A DNA stretch of 64,000 nucleotides from an uncultured Fibrobacter sp. (GCF_947166265.1 NZ_CAMVDO010000010.1:1-64000), one strand, 5' to 3'; shown: positions 7,335-16,174, counted from the first letter of the stretch. Numbers and translations are program-made. Notes: generated by a model from the sequence alone, not told the origin.

Positions 7335-8909
7335 CTAATGCTTGCGGAAACGTATCAGAAAAACGATCAACAGAACAATCGCAATGACACCGAGCGAAAG
7401 CACCACAATCAGGCGAAGGCTGAACCGGGGGGAATCCTCGACGACGCTGACGCCCTTGTCGTATTTTTGTTCTTCGACAGGTTGCATCAAGGACATGCGA
7501 ATGCGTTCATTCACCACGGAGGTCTTTTCGCTACTTTCATACCCCAGGATGCGATTGATTTTCTGATGCGCATTAAGCACCAAGCGCGCCGTCACCTCGT
7601 TCACGTCAGATGCATTTTTCAACAAATTCGCCGCAATCGAGCTCACCATACCGTTCACCGTCATTTCGATTTCACTCCACTCGGGAATGTTCTGACAGCT
7701 ACGGCCATGATGTTCAAGCCCCTCGACCAGGTGACCGTAGCGGGCGTCCTGCATCCAGATACGGATAAGCCCCTTATCCGGCGGCAAAAAGCCGGTCTTT
7801 CTGGAATAGAAGTCGATATTGTCGGCACGGAGCATAAACAGGAACAGGTCCTGTGCGCGTTGCAACTTCGCCGGATTAGCATTTTTCGGAAGCGTGAGGT
7901 GGCTACCGCCCACGAACGTAAAGCTCCCTGCAGGACCGCTAGGCGTACTTACCGTCGTGAGCCCGTCTTTTGCAATCGGGCTATCCATAAGACCACCGAG
8001 GTCATTATCGAACTCCACCTTACGGATCAGTTCCGTCGTTCCAAAAATCAGCAGCTGTTCTGAGCGCACGAACCGGTCCGCACTCTGGCTGGAATTTTCC
8101 TTGAGGTTGTAAGGAGAAACGTCCTGATCGCGCAAAAGTTTCAGGTAATGGCGAAGCCCGACCAGGGTCGAAGAATCGGCCAAGGCGCTCCGGTAGCCAG
8201 TTTCCGTTTCAGCCACAAAGTCGCCACCAAAATTCCAGAGGAACGGGGACATCTGCTGATAGCCGGTCCAGTCGTCCTTGACGCCAAATTCAAAGGGAAC
8301 GACAGGAACTCCATGACGATTCACGACGTTCGCTTCGGCAACGGCCCGCAGAACCCCATAAAATTTAGGATAGGTATCAATTTCGCTGTCATGCAGTCCG
8401 AGTTCCAGCCATAGGCGCTCGTTTGCAAAGAACCCACGGACATCCAGGAACCAGGGAATCGCATAGAAAACAGAGTCGTGGCCTATATGGGCGGCCTTCA
8501 TCGCTTCCGGATAGAAGCGGCTCGTATCCACGACGTCCAACAAGTCAGACACAGGGGCAATCAGCCCCGCTTTCGCAAAGTACGGAACCCAGCTCGAACC
8601 CAGCTGAAGGACATCGGGAAAATCAGTGCCCGAGCCGGCCTCGGTCGCAAGCACCTTGTTCAGTTCGCTGAACGCGCTTCCCCAGTCGAGGAAACGGATC
8701 TTGACCGGGATGCCACTCTGGTGCGAGTACTTGCGCATCAGTTTCTGCAGCGTGGCCCCCGTGTTCATGTCCTGGTCCATTACCCACAGCACAAGCGTAT
8801 CGGCACCAGACGGCATGGCACGCAGTTCGGGAACGGCGTGTACCGGCACGGCCCCGCCCAAAGCGAGAACCGCCACAAAAACCGCAATGCCATAAATACG
8901 CTTGAACAT
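7335..8909 (-). CDS. Extracellular solute-binding protein with C-terminal membrane anchor
   Basis: 524 residues from the ATG at 8909, preferred over an upstream start at 8936 because AGAGAA precedes it and a clean signal peptide follows (MFKRIYGIAVFVAVLALGGAVPVHA). The body resembles family 1 ABC solute-binding proteins for sugars (LVLWVMDQDMNTG near the start, DFPDVLQLGSSWVPYFAKAGLIAPV). Unusually, it has no lipobox and ends in a membrane segment (LIVVLSLGVIAIVLLIVFLIRF) with a short basic tail, so it is probably held by its C terminus. No permease or ATPase genes adjoin it. It could be a binding component of a distant transporter or a sensor-like protein. Confidence 0.8.
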   Translation of the reverse strand: MFKRIYGIAVFVAVLALGGAVPVHAVPELRAMPSGADTLVLWVMDQDMNTGATLQKLMRKYSHQSGIPVKIRFLDWGSAFSELNKVLATEAGSGTDFPDVLQLGSSWVPYFAKAGLIAPVSDLLDVVDTSRFYPEAMKAAHIGHDSVFYAIPWFLDVRGFFANERLWLELGLHDSEIDTYPKFYGVLRAVAEANVVNRHGVPVVPFEFGVKDDWTGYQQMSPFLWNFGGDFVAETETGYRSALADSSTLVGLRHYLKLLRDQDVSPYNLKENSSQSADRFVRSEQLLIFGTTELIRKVEFDNDLGGLMDSPIAKDGLTTVSTPSGPAGSFTFVGGSHLTLPKNANPAKLQRAQDLFLFMLRADNIDFYSRKTGFLPPDKGLIRIWMQDARYGHLVEGLEHHGRSCQNIPEWSEIEMTVNGMVSSIAANLLKNASDVNEVTARLVLNAHQKINRILGYESSEKTSVVNERIRMSLMQPVEEQKYDKGVSVVEDSPRFSLRLIVVLSLGVIAIVLLIVFLIRFRKH

Positions 8910-8943
8910 AGTATTCTCTAAAATACAAATTAGCAACAGACTG

Positions 8944-10275
8944 CTAACGCGCTATTTTCAAAAAGTCCTCAAAATACTTCGGGTACGTCTTGTTGATGCA
9001 GGCCGGATCCATAATCTTGACCGGAACACCGCCCAGGGCAATCAAGCTAAAGCACATCGCCATGCGGTGATCGTTGTAGGTTTCGATAGTCGCCGGTTGC
9101 AGTTTTTCCGGAGGCGTCACCGTGATGGAATCCGTCGTCTCGCGGACATCGGCGCCCACCTTGCGGAGTTCTGCCGCCATGGCCGCAATGCGGTCCGTTT
9201 CCTTGACACGCCAGCTCGCAATGCCGCTGATTGTCATCGGGGCATCGGCAAACAATGCAAGGACCGCAACCGTCATCGCCGCATCGGGGATTTCGACGGC
9301 ATTGAATTCGCCAAGGCTCTTGAGCTTGCCGCCCGTTCCCGAGCACTCCGTCCAGTCGGGCCCCATAGTGATGTTTGCCCCCATTCTCTTGAGGACATCG
9401 ACAAAGGCAATATCGCCCTGACGGCATTCCGTACCGACACCCAACACACGCACCTTGCCGCCCGCAATGGCAGCGGCCGCCAGCGGATAGCTCGCGGAGC
9501 TTGCGTCGCCTTCGACCATGTAGTCGCCCGGGGACTTGTAGACTCCCTTGGGTACATAAAAGTCGACCAAATCCGCATGCTTCACCTCGATGCCAAAATG
9601 CTTCATGACATCAAGCGTCAAAAGGATATAGGGCGCAGAAATCAGTTCGCCCTCGACATGGATATGCAGCGGAGTTTCGGCGTAAGGAGCGCAAATCAGG
9701 AGCGCCGTAAGGTACTGGCTTGAAATGTTTCCGCGAACCGAAACGGAACCACCCTTGAGTCCGTGAGCGTTAATGCACACCGGCGGGAAGCCTTCCGTTT
9801 CCATGTAGTCGATATCGGCACCGAGCGCCCGGAGCGCATCGACCAGGTCGCGAATGGGGCGTTCCTTCATGCGTTCTTCGCCGCTCAGGTGGAATACTCC
9901 ACGACCAAGAGCAAGGGCCGCACACAGGGAGCGCATGGCCGTACCCGCATTACCCAGGTAAAGGCCCGCCACATATTGGTCATCTTCAATCAACATCGAC
10001 GGAGCGTCAATCGGCCCCGCATTACCTTCGATGACGGCCTCGGTAAAGTCCTCGGACATATCCGCCTTGATGCCAAGCGCCTTGAGCGCTTCGCCCATAT
10101 AGCGGGTATCGTCGCTCTTCAACAAGTTATGCAGACGGGTGGTACCTTCGGCAAGTGCAGAAACCAGAAGCACACGATTCGTGATGCTCTTGGAACCAGG
10201 GACGCGAAGTTCACCGTTATAAGACGTCAAAGCAGGAATCTGAATATGACTGGGGCGAAAAAAAGGTGTATCCAT
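8944..10275 (-). CDS. aroA: 3-phosphoshikimate 1-carboxyvinyltransferase (EPSP synthase)
   Basis: Joins shikimate 3-phosphate and PEP to give EPSP in the shikimate pathway (cytoplasm). The 443-residue length is typical. Motifs are PGSKSITNR (26-34), GNAGTAMR (108-115), the GDASSASYPLAAA segment, RVKETDRI and YNDHRMAMC. It is separated by about 34 nt from the solute-binding gene downstream and is divergent from the thioesterase gene, with a 49-bp AT-rich region between. Confidence 0.96.
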   Translation of the reverse strand: MDTPFFRPSHIQIPALTSYNGELRVPGSKSITNRVLLVSALAEGTTRLHNLLKSDDTRYMGEALKALGIKADMSEDFTEAVIEGNAGPIDAPSMLIEDDQYVAGLYLGNAGTAMRSLCAALALGRGVFHLSGEERMKERPIRDLVDALRALGADIDYMETEGFPPVCINAHGLKGGSVSVRGNISSQYLTALLICAPYAETPLHIHVEGELISAPYILLTLDVMKHFGIEVKHADLVDFYVPKGVYKSPGDYMVEGDASSASYPLAAAAIAGGKVRVLGVGTECRQGDIAFVDVLKRMGANITMGPDWTECSGTGGKLKSLGEFNAVEIPDAAMTVAVLALFADAPMTISGIASWRVKETDRIAAMAAELRKVGADVRETTDSITVTPPEKLQPATIETYNDHRMAMCFSLIALGGVPVKIMDPACINKTYPKYFEDFLKIAR

Positions 10276-10324
10276 ATTTGTAAATTTATAAATTAAAAAA
10301 GGAAATAGATAAACGGAGCACTAA

Positions 10325-11086
10325 ATGATGAGCGAAATCACAGACCTCAAATTCACCGTCCGCTTTTCGGACTGCGACGAACACGGCAGACTCAAGTTGT
10401 CGCGCCTTTTCCAGTTCATGGAAGAAGCGGCGATCGCCGATGCCGAAAGAAACGGATTTGGGCTCTGGCAAATGATGAAGGCCGGCTACACCTCCGCCAT
10501 TACGCGAATGAAAGTCCGCATCAACCACACGCCGCTCATGGGAGAATCGCTAAGCGTCTCGACCTGGATCAAGGAAATCTACAAGGACAAGGTGGTCCTC
10601 AAGGACTACGCCGTCATCGATAGCCAGGGAAACGCCCTCGCCGAAGGGACATCTTCATGGATTCTGGTGAACCTGAAAACCGGCTACGCCGAGAACCCTT
10701 CCCGAAGCCCCTACCCCTTCCCGGTGCAGCTCGAAAAAAGCGCTCTTCCCGAAATGCTCCAGGTACTGCCCATGGGCGAAGATCCGCGATTAGTTTATAC
10801 AGAACAAGCGCGCAACAGCGACCTCGACGTGAACCACCACGTGAATCACTGCCGCTACGTGGACTGGATCATGGACTGCCTGGACAAGCGGGAAATCAAG
10901 GAACGCGGCATCCGCTCGCTGCAGCTGAATTTCGTAAACCAGGTGCCGCTCGGCGCGAACGTGAACATCATCCGTTTCAAGGACACGAACCACCACGCGG
11001 TATTCTTCGGCATGAACGCCGATATGGAAAAGAGCCCCACCACGAACCGCTGCCATTTCCAGGCCCGCGTGGGATTCAGGGAATAA
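10325..11086 (+). CDS. Acyl-ACP thioesterase
   Basis: 253 residues with two hotdog domains. The N-terminal VRFSDCDEHGRLKLSRLFQFMEE and the second-domain NSDLDVNHHVNHCRYVDW match the bacterial acyl-ACP thioesterase family (PF01643 type), which releases fatty acids from acyl carrier protein. The second motif carries the Asn/His residues expected near the active site. ATG at 10325 follows a GGAG-like site (10316-10319). It is convergent with the metallo-hydrolase gene. Confidence 0.88.
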   Translation: MMSEITDLKFTVRFSDCDEHGRLKLSRLFQFMEEAAIADAERNGFGLWQMMKAGYTSAITRMKVRINHTPLMGESLSVSTWIKEIYKDKVVLKDYAVIDSQGNALAEGTSSWILVNLKTGYAENPSRSPYPFPVQLEKSALPEMLQVLPMGEDPRLVYTEQARNSDLDVNHHVNHCRYVDWIMDCLDKREIKERGIRSLQLNFVNQVPLGANVNIIRFKDTNHHAVFFGMNADMEKSPTTNRCHFQARVGFRE

Positions 11087-11108
11087 TAAGGGCATTATCC
11101 CGCGGCCC

Positions 11109-12062
11109 TTAGGGAAGGACCACCCCGATTCCAGGCCGCATTTCAAACGAGAAACTCCCGTGCAGGTCGGTGCGGAATACCGCGGCGGAATCGCCTATCA
11201 CATAGTAGAGCTTCTGCAAGACATCTGCTTTCGGGTGACCGTAGCGGTTGTTTTTTCCGACGCCGATTGCCGCATACTGCGGCGACACCTGCGAAAGGAA
11301 GCGGAGCGTATTGCTCCCCGCCGAACCGTGGTGCGCCACCTGCAGCAGATTCGCCGACAGACTCGGCGAAAGTTCCAGCAGCCGATTTTCTCCCACGGAA
11401 TCCAAATCGCCAGTCAGCAGGAGCGAAGGCCGTTCCGAAATACCGTTCCCTTCAACCGCATCACCCACCGAAAAAGGGGTGCGCCCCTCACCAGTAACAG
11501 CAACCTTCAGCACCACGCTCGCCCGATTCTCGCCAAAGCGACCATAGCCGACAGGCCAGAGGCTTTCTAGCACTACCCCGTCCGCAAGCCACACCGTATC
11601 GCCTCGGACAAGCGTATCAACCGGAATTTTAAACTGCCGGGCTATACGCAGAATACTGTCGGGTACCACCCCCGCCGCCGTGTCCGGCCCCACAAACAGG
11701 CGCCCCACCCATAGGCGATGCGCCGCAAGCGCTGAACCCATTTCCATGAAACCACCCGCATGGTCCCTATGCCCATGACTCACCAGCACCCAGGAAAGCG
11801 AATCCACGCCACGGGCCGCAAGCGTGTCCACCAACCCCGCAGAATCCGGCCCGGTGTCGTACAGGGCGTAGCGACCATCGCATTCCAGCAACACGGCAAG
11901 CCCCTGCCCCACATCCAAAAAAGTCACCCGCAAAGGCGCCGGCTCCTCCCCACCGGAATCAGCAGAACAACAGGCCAGAGCGCACACCAGAGCAATCCAA
12001 AACGCGGCGCAAGCCAAGGTCCACACGAAAACCCATAAGTTTTTCTTTTTACAAGACTCCAT
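11109..12062 (-). CDS. ComEC-like metallo-beta-lactamase-fold lipoprotein
   Basis: 317 residues. After a short cytosolic basic stretch there is a hydrophobic segment with a possible lipobox (ALACC, Cys about 31). The rest is a metallo-beta-lactamase fold with TFLDVGQGLAVLLE, the metal motif SHGHRDH (95-101) and QVAHHGSAGSN, which are typical of the hydrolase domain found at the end of ComEC/Rec2. Here it stands alone without the ComEC channel. Probable activity is phosphodiesterase or nuclease at the cell surface or periplasm; substrate unknown. Confidence 0.82.
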   Translation of the reverse strand: MESCKKKNLWVFVWTLACAAFWIALVCALACCSADSGGEEPAPLRVTFLDVGQGLAVLLECDGRYALYDTGPDSAGLVDTLAARGVDSLSWVLVSHGHRDHAGGFMEMGSALAAHRLWVGRLFVGPDTAAGVVPDSILRIARQFKIPVDTLVRGDTVWLADGVVLESLWPVGYGRFGENRASVVLKVAVTGEGRTPFSVGDAVEGNGISERPSLLLTGDLDSVGENRLLELSPSLSANLLQVAHHGSAGSNTLRFLSQVSPQYAAIGVGKNNRYGHPKADVLQKLYYVIGDSAAVFRTDLHGSFSFEMRPGIGVVLP

Positions 12063-12197
12063 AACGCTAAAACTCCATTTTTCAAGGGATTCTCTTTAAT
12101 ACACGTATTTTTCAGAAAAATTATCCCTTTTGACGCCTTCGGCATCCGTGGCTGCGGTTAGATTATTACTATATTTACACCTAACCCGAGGTTTTTT

Positions 12198-12563
12198 ATG
12201 CAATTACCCAAGTACAAGAAGAAAAAGCGTATCAAGCTGAAAGTCTGCCAAGAACCCGGCTGCGGCCGCGAATTCTGGGGTCACCCGATCGCCAAGTACT
12301 GCGAATTGCACCGCGATATCAAGCAGCGCCAGAAGCAGAAGAAGGACGTGGACAACATCGAGTCCAAGAACATCATCTTCCGCCACAACTACACCGAATC
12401 CATGGACCTCACCTTCAAGTGCTGTCTCGAAGGCTGCAACGAAACCTTCAGCATCCGCGTGTTCCCGAAACAGTACATCTACCCCCGTTTCTGCGAAGAA
12501 CACCGCAACGATTTCAAGCGCGCAAACTACCTTCGAATCATCTCGAAGATGAAAAACGACTAA
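12198..12563 (+). CDS. Small double zinc-ribbon-like protein
   Basis: 121 residues, very basic at the N terminus (KYKKKKRIKLK). Two related Cys/His units are seen: CQEPGCGREFWGHPIAKYCELH (12-33 region) and CCLEGCNETFSI...RFCEEH, each with a C-x4-C...C-x2-H pattern suitable for zinc. The gene has a GAGG site before its ATG and is followed directly by a terminator and tRNA-His. Nucleic-acid binding is a reasonable guess. I do not recognise a named family. Confidence 0.72.
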   Translation: MQLPKYKKKKRIKLKVCQEPGCGREFWGHPIAKYCELHRDIKQRQKQKKDVDNIESKNIIFRHNYTESMDLTFKCCLEGCNETFSIRVFPKQYIYPRFCEEHRNDFKRANYLRIISKMKND

Positions 12564-12593
12564 AAAAGGCGCATTTTTCAAAAAAAATGTGGA

Positions 12594-12623
12594 GCCACCC
12601 TTGAAATTTAGGGTGGCTTTTTT
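12594..12623 (+). terminator. Terminator after the zinc-ribbon gene, overlapping the tRNA-His promoter
   Basis: GCCACCC (12594-12600), loop TTGAAATTTA, GGGTGGC (12611-12617), then a run of T. The loop carries TTGAAA and the T-tract runs into TATATT. Confidence 0.8.
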
Positions 12624-12628
12624 ATATT
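12601..12628 (+). promoter_or_regulatory. Candidate tRNA-His promoter
   Basis: TTGAAA (12601-12606), 16-nt spacer, TATATT (12623-12628). The extended form TATATTTG with an upstream TTG also fits a Bacteroidota-like -7/-33 pattern. A start about 12635 would lie 9 nt before the tRNA. Confidence 0.5.
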
Positions 12629-12643
12629 TGGGCTCACACTCAT

Positions 12644-12718
12644 GGTGGGTGTAGCTCAATTGGTTAGAGTCCCAGATTGTGATTCTGGATGTTGTCGGTT
12701 CGAGTCCGGTCACCCACC
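12644..12718 (+). tRNA. tRNA-His (GTG)
   Basis: Acceptor GTGGGTG pairs with CACCCAC. There is an extra 5' G (12644) opposite C73 (12718), the hallmark of tRNA-His. The anticodon loop TTGTGAT (GTG at 12679-12681) sits on the CCAGA/TCTGG stem, and the T loop is TTCGAGT. CCA is not encoded. Confidence 0.97.
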
Positions 12719-12724
12719 CTTAAA

Positions 12725-12752
12725 AAGACCTCGCGAAAGCGGGGTCTTTTTT
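12725..12752 (+). terminator. Terminator after tRNA-His
   Basis: Stem GACCTCGC / GCGGGGTC with a GAAA-type loop, followed by TTTTTT. Confidence 0.75.
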
Positions 12753-12815
12753 CTCCTCCTAACAAATTTTTGCTAGTGGGGGAAGAATCCCCCTGTCTTC
12801 GGCCTCGCCTCATTG

Positions 12816-15137
12816 CTAGTCCTTCACGCAACGCACCGATTCCATACCTTTCTTGGCTGTCGTACCGACTGCAGGTTCCGACGGGTAAAGGCTCATATTG
12901 CGGGCATTGTAGACATTGAATTCGGTAGAACTGAAAAAGCCTGTTCCGCGGCCCAATCCCCAAAAGCCCGATTCCGTCGTCTTGCCTCCAGAAGCAATTG
13001 CTGAAAAGCCGGTGGAGTTATCCGCATGGAACTGCGCCGTCATAAAGTGATCGTACCACCCCACAGGAGACATCAACTTTCTACTAGCAGAATCGAGTCC
13101 ACCAACCGCATCAATCAACTTATTGAATTCCTCTGCCGAAGGCAGATGCCAACCCTCAGGACAGATTCCACGAACAGGGTATGTCGGCGTACAGGTTTTG
13201 TTGTAGCCACAACCCTTGCCATGGTCACTCCACGTTCCCGCGCTATCCATGGCGGTACTCCAATAGTACAAACGACCAAACAGTTCGCAATATGAAGCGG
13301 TATCGTTAAAGCAAGCGCTCCCCTCCGACGCGTAGTTTAAATTTTCGGCCATCCAAACCAGGTCACCGATTTGCACCGTCTTGTAAGTTTGCGCGTCACG
13401 GGAATCAACAAGAGTGCCATATTGAATGTCCGGATTCAAGTAAGCTTCCTTGGGAACGCTCAAGTCAAAGACAAAAGTGCTACCGGAGTCAGCTTCTGTC
13501 CAAGGAACCCAACTCGAAGATGACGAAGACACCGCAGAGCTACTGCTGGATTCCGGAACACTTCCGTCATCATCCATGACGCAGCGGACAGAATTCTCGT
13601 AGAACTTGTAGTAGCTGTAGAAATGAGCTTCGTCTCTGTAATCCAATAAGACGCTATACGAGCTGTTTTCACTGTATTCCGTAGATGTCAAGAAGTATGC
13701 ACCTTTGCCAAAGCCTTCGTAATGTACATCATAGCGATGAGAGCCGGCAGGGAGTGCCGAGAATCCAAAATCATCCGTACCATCGGCATCATAATCCCAA
13801 CTGGAAGAATCCTTGAGCACATTACCAGCAACCGATGAACCCCCGACTTCGGTGAACAGGGTTTCCCACTCCGCTTTAGTCGGCAAGTGCCAACCACTGG
13901 GACAGACTCCACGTACAGGGTATGTCGGTGAGCACGTAGAACCCATGCCGCAGCCCTTGCCGTTCGTACTCCATTTTCCCATGCTGTCCATCGCGACACC
14001 CCACGGATACAAGCGACCATACTTTGCACAATATTCAGCAGAGTCGTTATAGCAGCGGCTACCGTCTGCTTCATAGTTCAGGTTTTCCGCCATCCACACT
14101 TGATTACCGATTTTTAAGGTCTTGTAAACCTTGCCATCGCGGGAATCCGTCATTTCACCATAATCAATATTCGGATTCAGATAAGGGTCAACGCGACTAC
14201 TACTGGATCCCCTCCCTTCGGTCGAGGATGACGAAGAGGGGAGGTTTCCGCTCGAGGCAGGAACGACATCGTTTCCGAAGACTTCCACATACTTTTCGAA
14301 TGCAGGTACCACGTCGGCGTAGCCCCAGCTTTCGATATTCTTGCGAATCGAATCGAGCGTTCCGTCGGTCGTAGCGGCAACCTGCCATTTTTCAATCGTA
14401 GCCTTCGTTTTATCATCATTCCACTCGCCGGTTTCCGCGAACGAATCTGCGAACTTTTCGATGCGCTTTGCAAGGCCCGCATCATCCGTTTCTGCCAACA
14501 TCAACACGCTCACGGCAAGGAGCGCCGCGTTACCGTCTCCATTTTCAAAGATAGTCAGGTCTTCGGAATTGTCGAAGTCGCCCGCAATACTGAACGCCGC
14601 AAGAACTTCCTTCTCGGCCAGCGCCTTCGCATCCGCAAACGTCTTGCCTTCTTCGTTTACGAGGTGCATTACGCGTTCGTATTCCAGCTCAGTAAGCACG
14701 TTAATGTTCACGCTTTCGCGATCCCTCAGGTCGGTCAATGCATGGAGCGTAATCTCGCTCGCCGACTCCTTGCCGGTAATTTCGCTGCGATATTTACCCG
14801 TCACAGCAAACACCGCACACGATGCAGAGAGCGTCACATCGTCAACAGCAAAGTCGCCCTTGTCGCTCTTGACGGCACCATCAAAAACTTCGCCCGTATA
14901 ATTCAGAGTCTTGCAGTCGATTCCCTGCACCGTCACCGCAGAGCCCTTCACGAACGGTCCCTTCTGCGCGGTGCCCGCCACGTTCAAGTCCTTGATCGCG
15001 GTGATGCCCTCTGACTCCTCACTCGTACCGGCGGTATCCTTGCCATCGGAACAGGCCACCATAAAAAACGACCCGAGCGCAAACGCTGGCAGAATCCATT
15101 TCTTCATACTTAGAACCTTTTTATTAAACATGTTCAT
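12816..15137 (-). CDS. FISUMP (TIGR02145-type) lipoprotein with two major paralogous domains
   Basis: 773 residues. A lipoprotein signal (LPAFALGSFFMVAC) precedes a KGPF beta-type domain (VAGTAQKGPFVKGSAVTV) and a helical domain (AALLAVSVLMLAETDD...GEWNDDKTKATIEKW...VVPAFEKYVEVF). A Ser-rich linker leads to two Fibrobacter major paralogous domains, each with DYGEMTDSRDGKVYKT / QYGTLVDSRDAQTYKT, QVWMAENLNY, TYPVRG(V/I)CP(S/E)GWHLP and VRCV(M/K)D near the end. Surface display or carbohydrate binding is presumed for the family; the role is unproven. The first ATG (15137-15135) overlaps the stop of the upstream regulator as ATGA, so translation is probably coupled. An internal ATG at 15107 is an alternative start. 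A repeat-like stretch lies in the linker (14213-14238). Confidence 0.9.
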   Translation of the reverse strand: MNMFNKKVLSMKKWILPAFALGSFFMVACSDGKDTAGTSEESEGITAIKDLNVAGTAQKGPFVKGSAVTVQGIDCKTLNYTGEVFDGAVKSDKGDFAVDDVTLSASCAVFAVTGKYRSEITGKESASEITLHALTDLRDRESVNINVLTELEYERVMHLVNEEGKTFADAKALAEKEVLAAFSIAGDFDNSEDLTIFENGDGNAALLAVSVLMLAETDDAGLAKRIEKFADSFAETGEWNDDKTKATIEKWQVAATTDGTLDSIRKNIESWGYADVVPAFEKYVEVFGNDVVPASSGNLPSSSSSTEGRGSSSSRVDPYLNPNIDYGEMTDSRDGKVYKTLKIGNQVWMAENLNYEADGSRCYNDSAEYCAKYGRLYPWGVAMDSMGKWSTNGKGCGMGSTCSPTYPVRGVCPSGWHLPTKAEWETLFTEVGGSSVAGNVLKDSSSWDYDADGTDDFGFSALPAGSHRYDVHYEGFGKGAYFLTSTEYSENSSYSVLLDYRDEAHFYSYYKFYENSVRCVMDDDGSVPESSSSSAVSSSSSSWVPWTEADSGSTFVFDLSVPKEAYLNPDIQYGTLVDSRDAQTYKTVQIGDLVWMAENLNYASEGSACFNDTASYCELFGRLYYWSTAMDSAGTWSDHGKGCGYNKTCTPTYPVRGICPEGWHLPSAEEFNKLIDAVGGLDSASRKLMSPVGWYDHFMTAQFHADNSTGFSAIASGGKTTESGFWGLGRGTGFFSSTEFNVYNARNMSLYPSEPAVGTTAKKGMESVRCVKD

Positions 15138-15994
15138 TCTCCTTTACCCGATGTGTACTTGCTACGATTTAAATTTTCTGACAGCGGAAACAGCTGCATG
15201 TTCAAACGGCAGACTTTTTCCACGTTCTTGTCGGCCGAGACAATCGACACGATGCGCTTGCGGCATTCTATAAGTTCTTCAATGACCTTCTCGTAGCTTT
15301 CGGCAGTCATACCCATGGTAACGCCGCTAAAGTGACGTTCCGAAATAGGCACGTCGTCTAAAGACTCTAGCGCAAATTCGCCCATCTGGCGTAGCAGGGA
15401 ATGAACCGCCACCGAAACCACCTTCAGGCGACCAGTGGAAAGAGAATGGTTCGTCTGATGATACAAGCCCTTGATATCCTTTATCAAGAAACCCGCACTG
15501 GTCAGAAAGCGAAGACTGTTGCTCACATCGGCTGCAGAAATAGGGAAACGGCAGGCTTTCGCGATTTCGTGCGGTTTTGCCCCGGGCATTGCCACGGCCA
15601 ATTCACGGACCACGGAATGTTTCCACGTTTCATAGAAGGTGTACATTTCGCTGCCCAAAATTTTCACATGATGTGCCGAACTCAATGCATCCATTTCTTC
15701 GAAGCATTTTTTCTTTTCGCGGTCTGTTTTTGCGTTTTCGTATCGAACCATCAAAACGAAGTAGTCGAACTCAAACCCCAGCAACCCCATTGCCAAGGCA
15801 GTCTTCTTGGCACCTTCCTCCACCAAGCGGGTCTTGCCATCGCAAACCAACTTCAAATAAGATCCCGAGGCAAAACCAGCTAGCCTCGCAAACTCGCGCC
15901 ATGTAAATGCAGAACAACGTTTCCTTTCGGTGTAGTAGTCCTGAATATATTGGCGATAATCTTTATATTCAACAATCGATTTCATATCACTCAT
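15134..15994 (-). CDS. TIGR02147-family protein, likely regulatory partner of the FISUMP gene
   Basis: 286 residues, soluble, no signal. The N terminus VEYKDYRQYIQDYYTERKR...FTWREFARLAGFASGSYLKLVCDGKTRL is characteristic of the TIGR02147 family known from Fibrobacter and relatives; its helix-turn-helix-like WREFARLAGFASGSYLKLV suggests DNA binding. The C-terminal half is helical. It overlaps the downstream FISUMP lipoprotein by 4 nt. An inverted repeat just before its start holds the likely ribosome binding site (see separate entry), so self-control is plausible. Confidence 0.88.
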   Translation of the reverse strand: MSDMKSIVEYKDYRQYIQDYYTERKRCSAFTWREFARLAGFASGSYLKLVCDGKTRLVEEGAKKTALAMGLLGFEFDYFVLMVRYENAKTDREKKKCFEEMDALSSAHHVKILGSEMYTFYETWKHSVVRELAVAMPGAKPHEIAKACRFPISAADVSNSLRFLTSAGFLIKDIKGLYHQTNHSLSTGRLKVVSVAVHSLLRQMGEFALESLDDVPISERHFSGVTMGMTAESYEKVIEELIECRKRIVSIVSADKNVEKVCRLNMQLFPLSENLNRSKYTSGKGE

Positions 15995-15996
15995 AA

Positions 15997-16016
15997 AATA
16001 GATAATCCTATCTATT
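15997..16016 (-). promoter_or_regulatory. Inverted repeat at the start of the TIGR02147 gene
   Basis: Perfect 8-bp arms AATAGATA and TATCTATT around a GGAT loop, ending 2 nt before the ATG (15994). The loop supplies the only purine-rich candidate ribosome binding site (AGGA). It may be an operator for the encoded regulator or an RNA hairpin controlling initiation. Confidence 0.5.
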
Positions 16017-16130
16017 CATGCAACAATTTTTAAAAAACAAAAATGTCGTTTTTAAGTAAATTTAAGCACTTTTTGTTTTACGCTAAAGAAATTTCAATTT
16101 TATAAAACAAAATACGGAATATATAAAACA

Positions 16131-16160
16131 AAAAGGGCTAGGTTTTTCCTAGCCCTTCCT
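16131..16160 (-). terminator. Terminator after the first GLUG-repeat gene
   Basis: Minus strand: AGGGCTAGG, short A-rich loop, CCTAGCCCT, then TTTTTG, 15 nt beyond the stop codon. Confidence 0.8.
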
Positions 16161-16174
16161 GCCCTTAAAACAAG

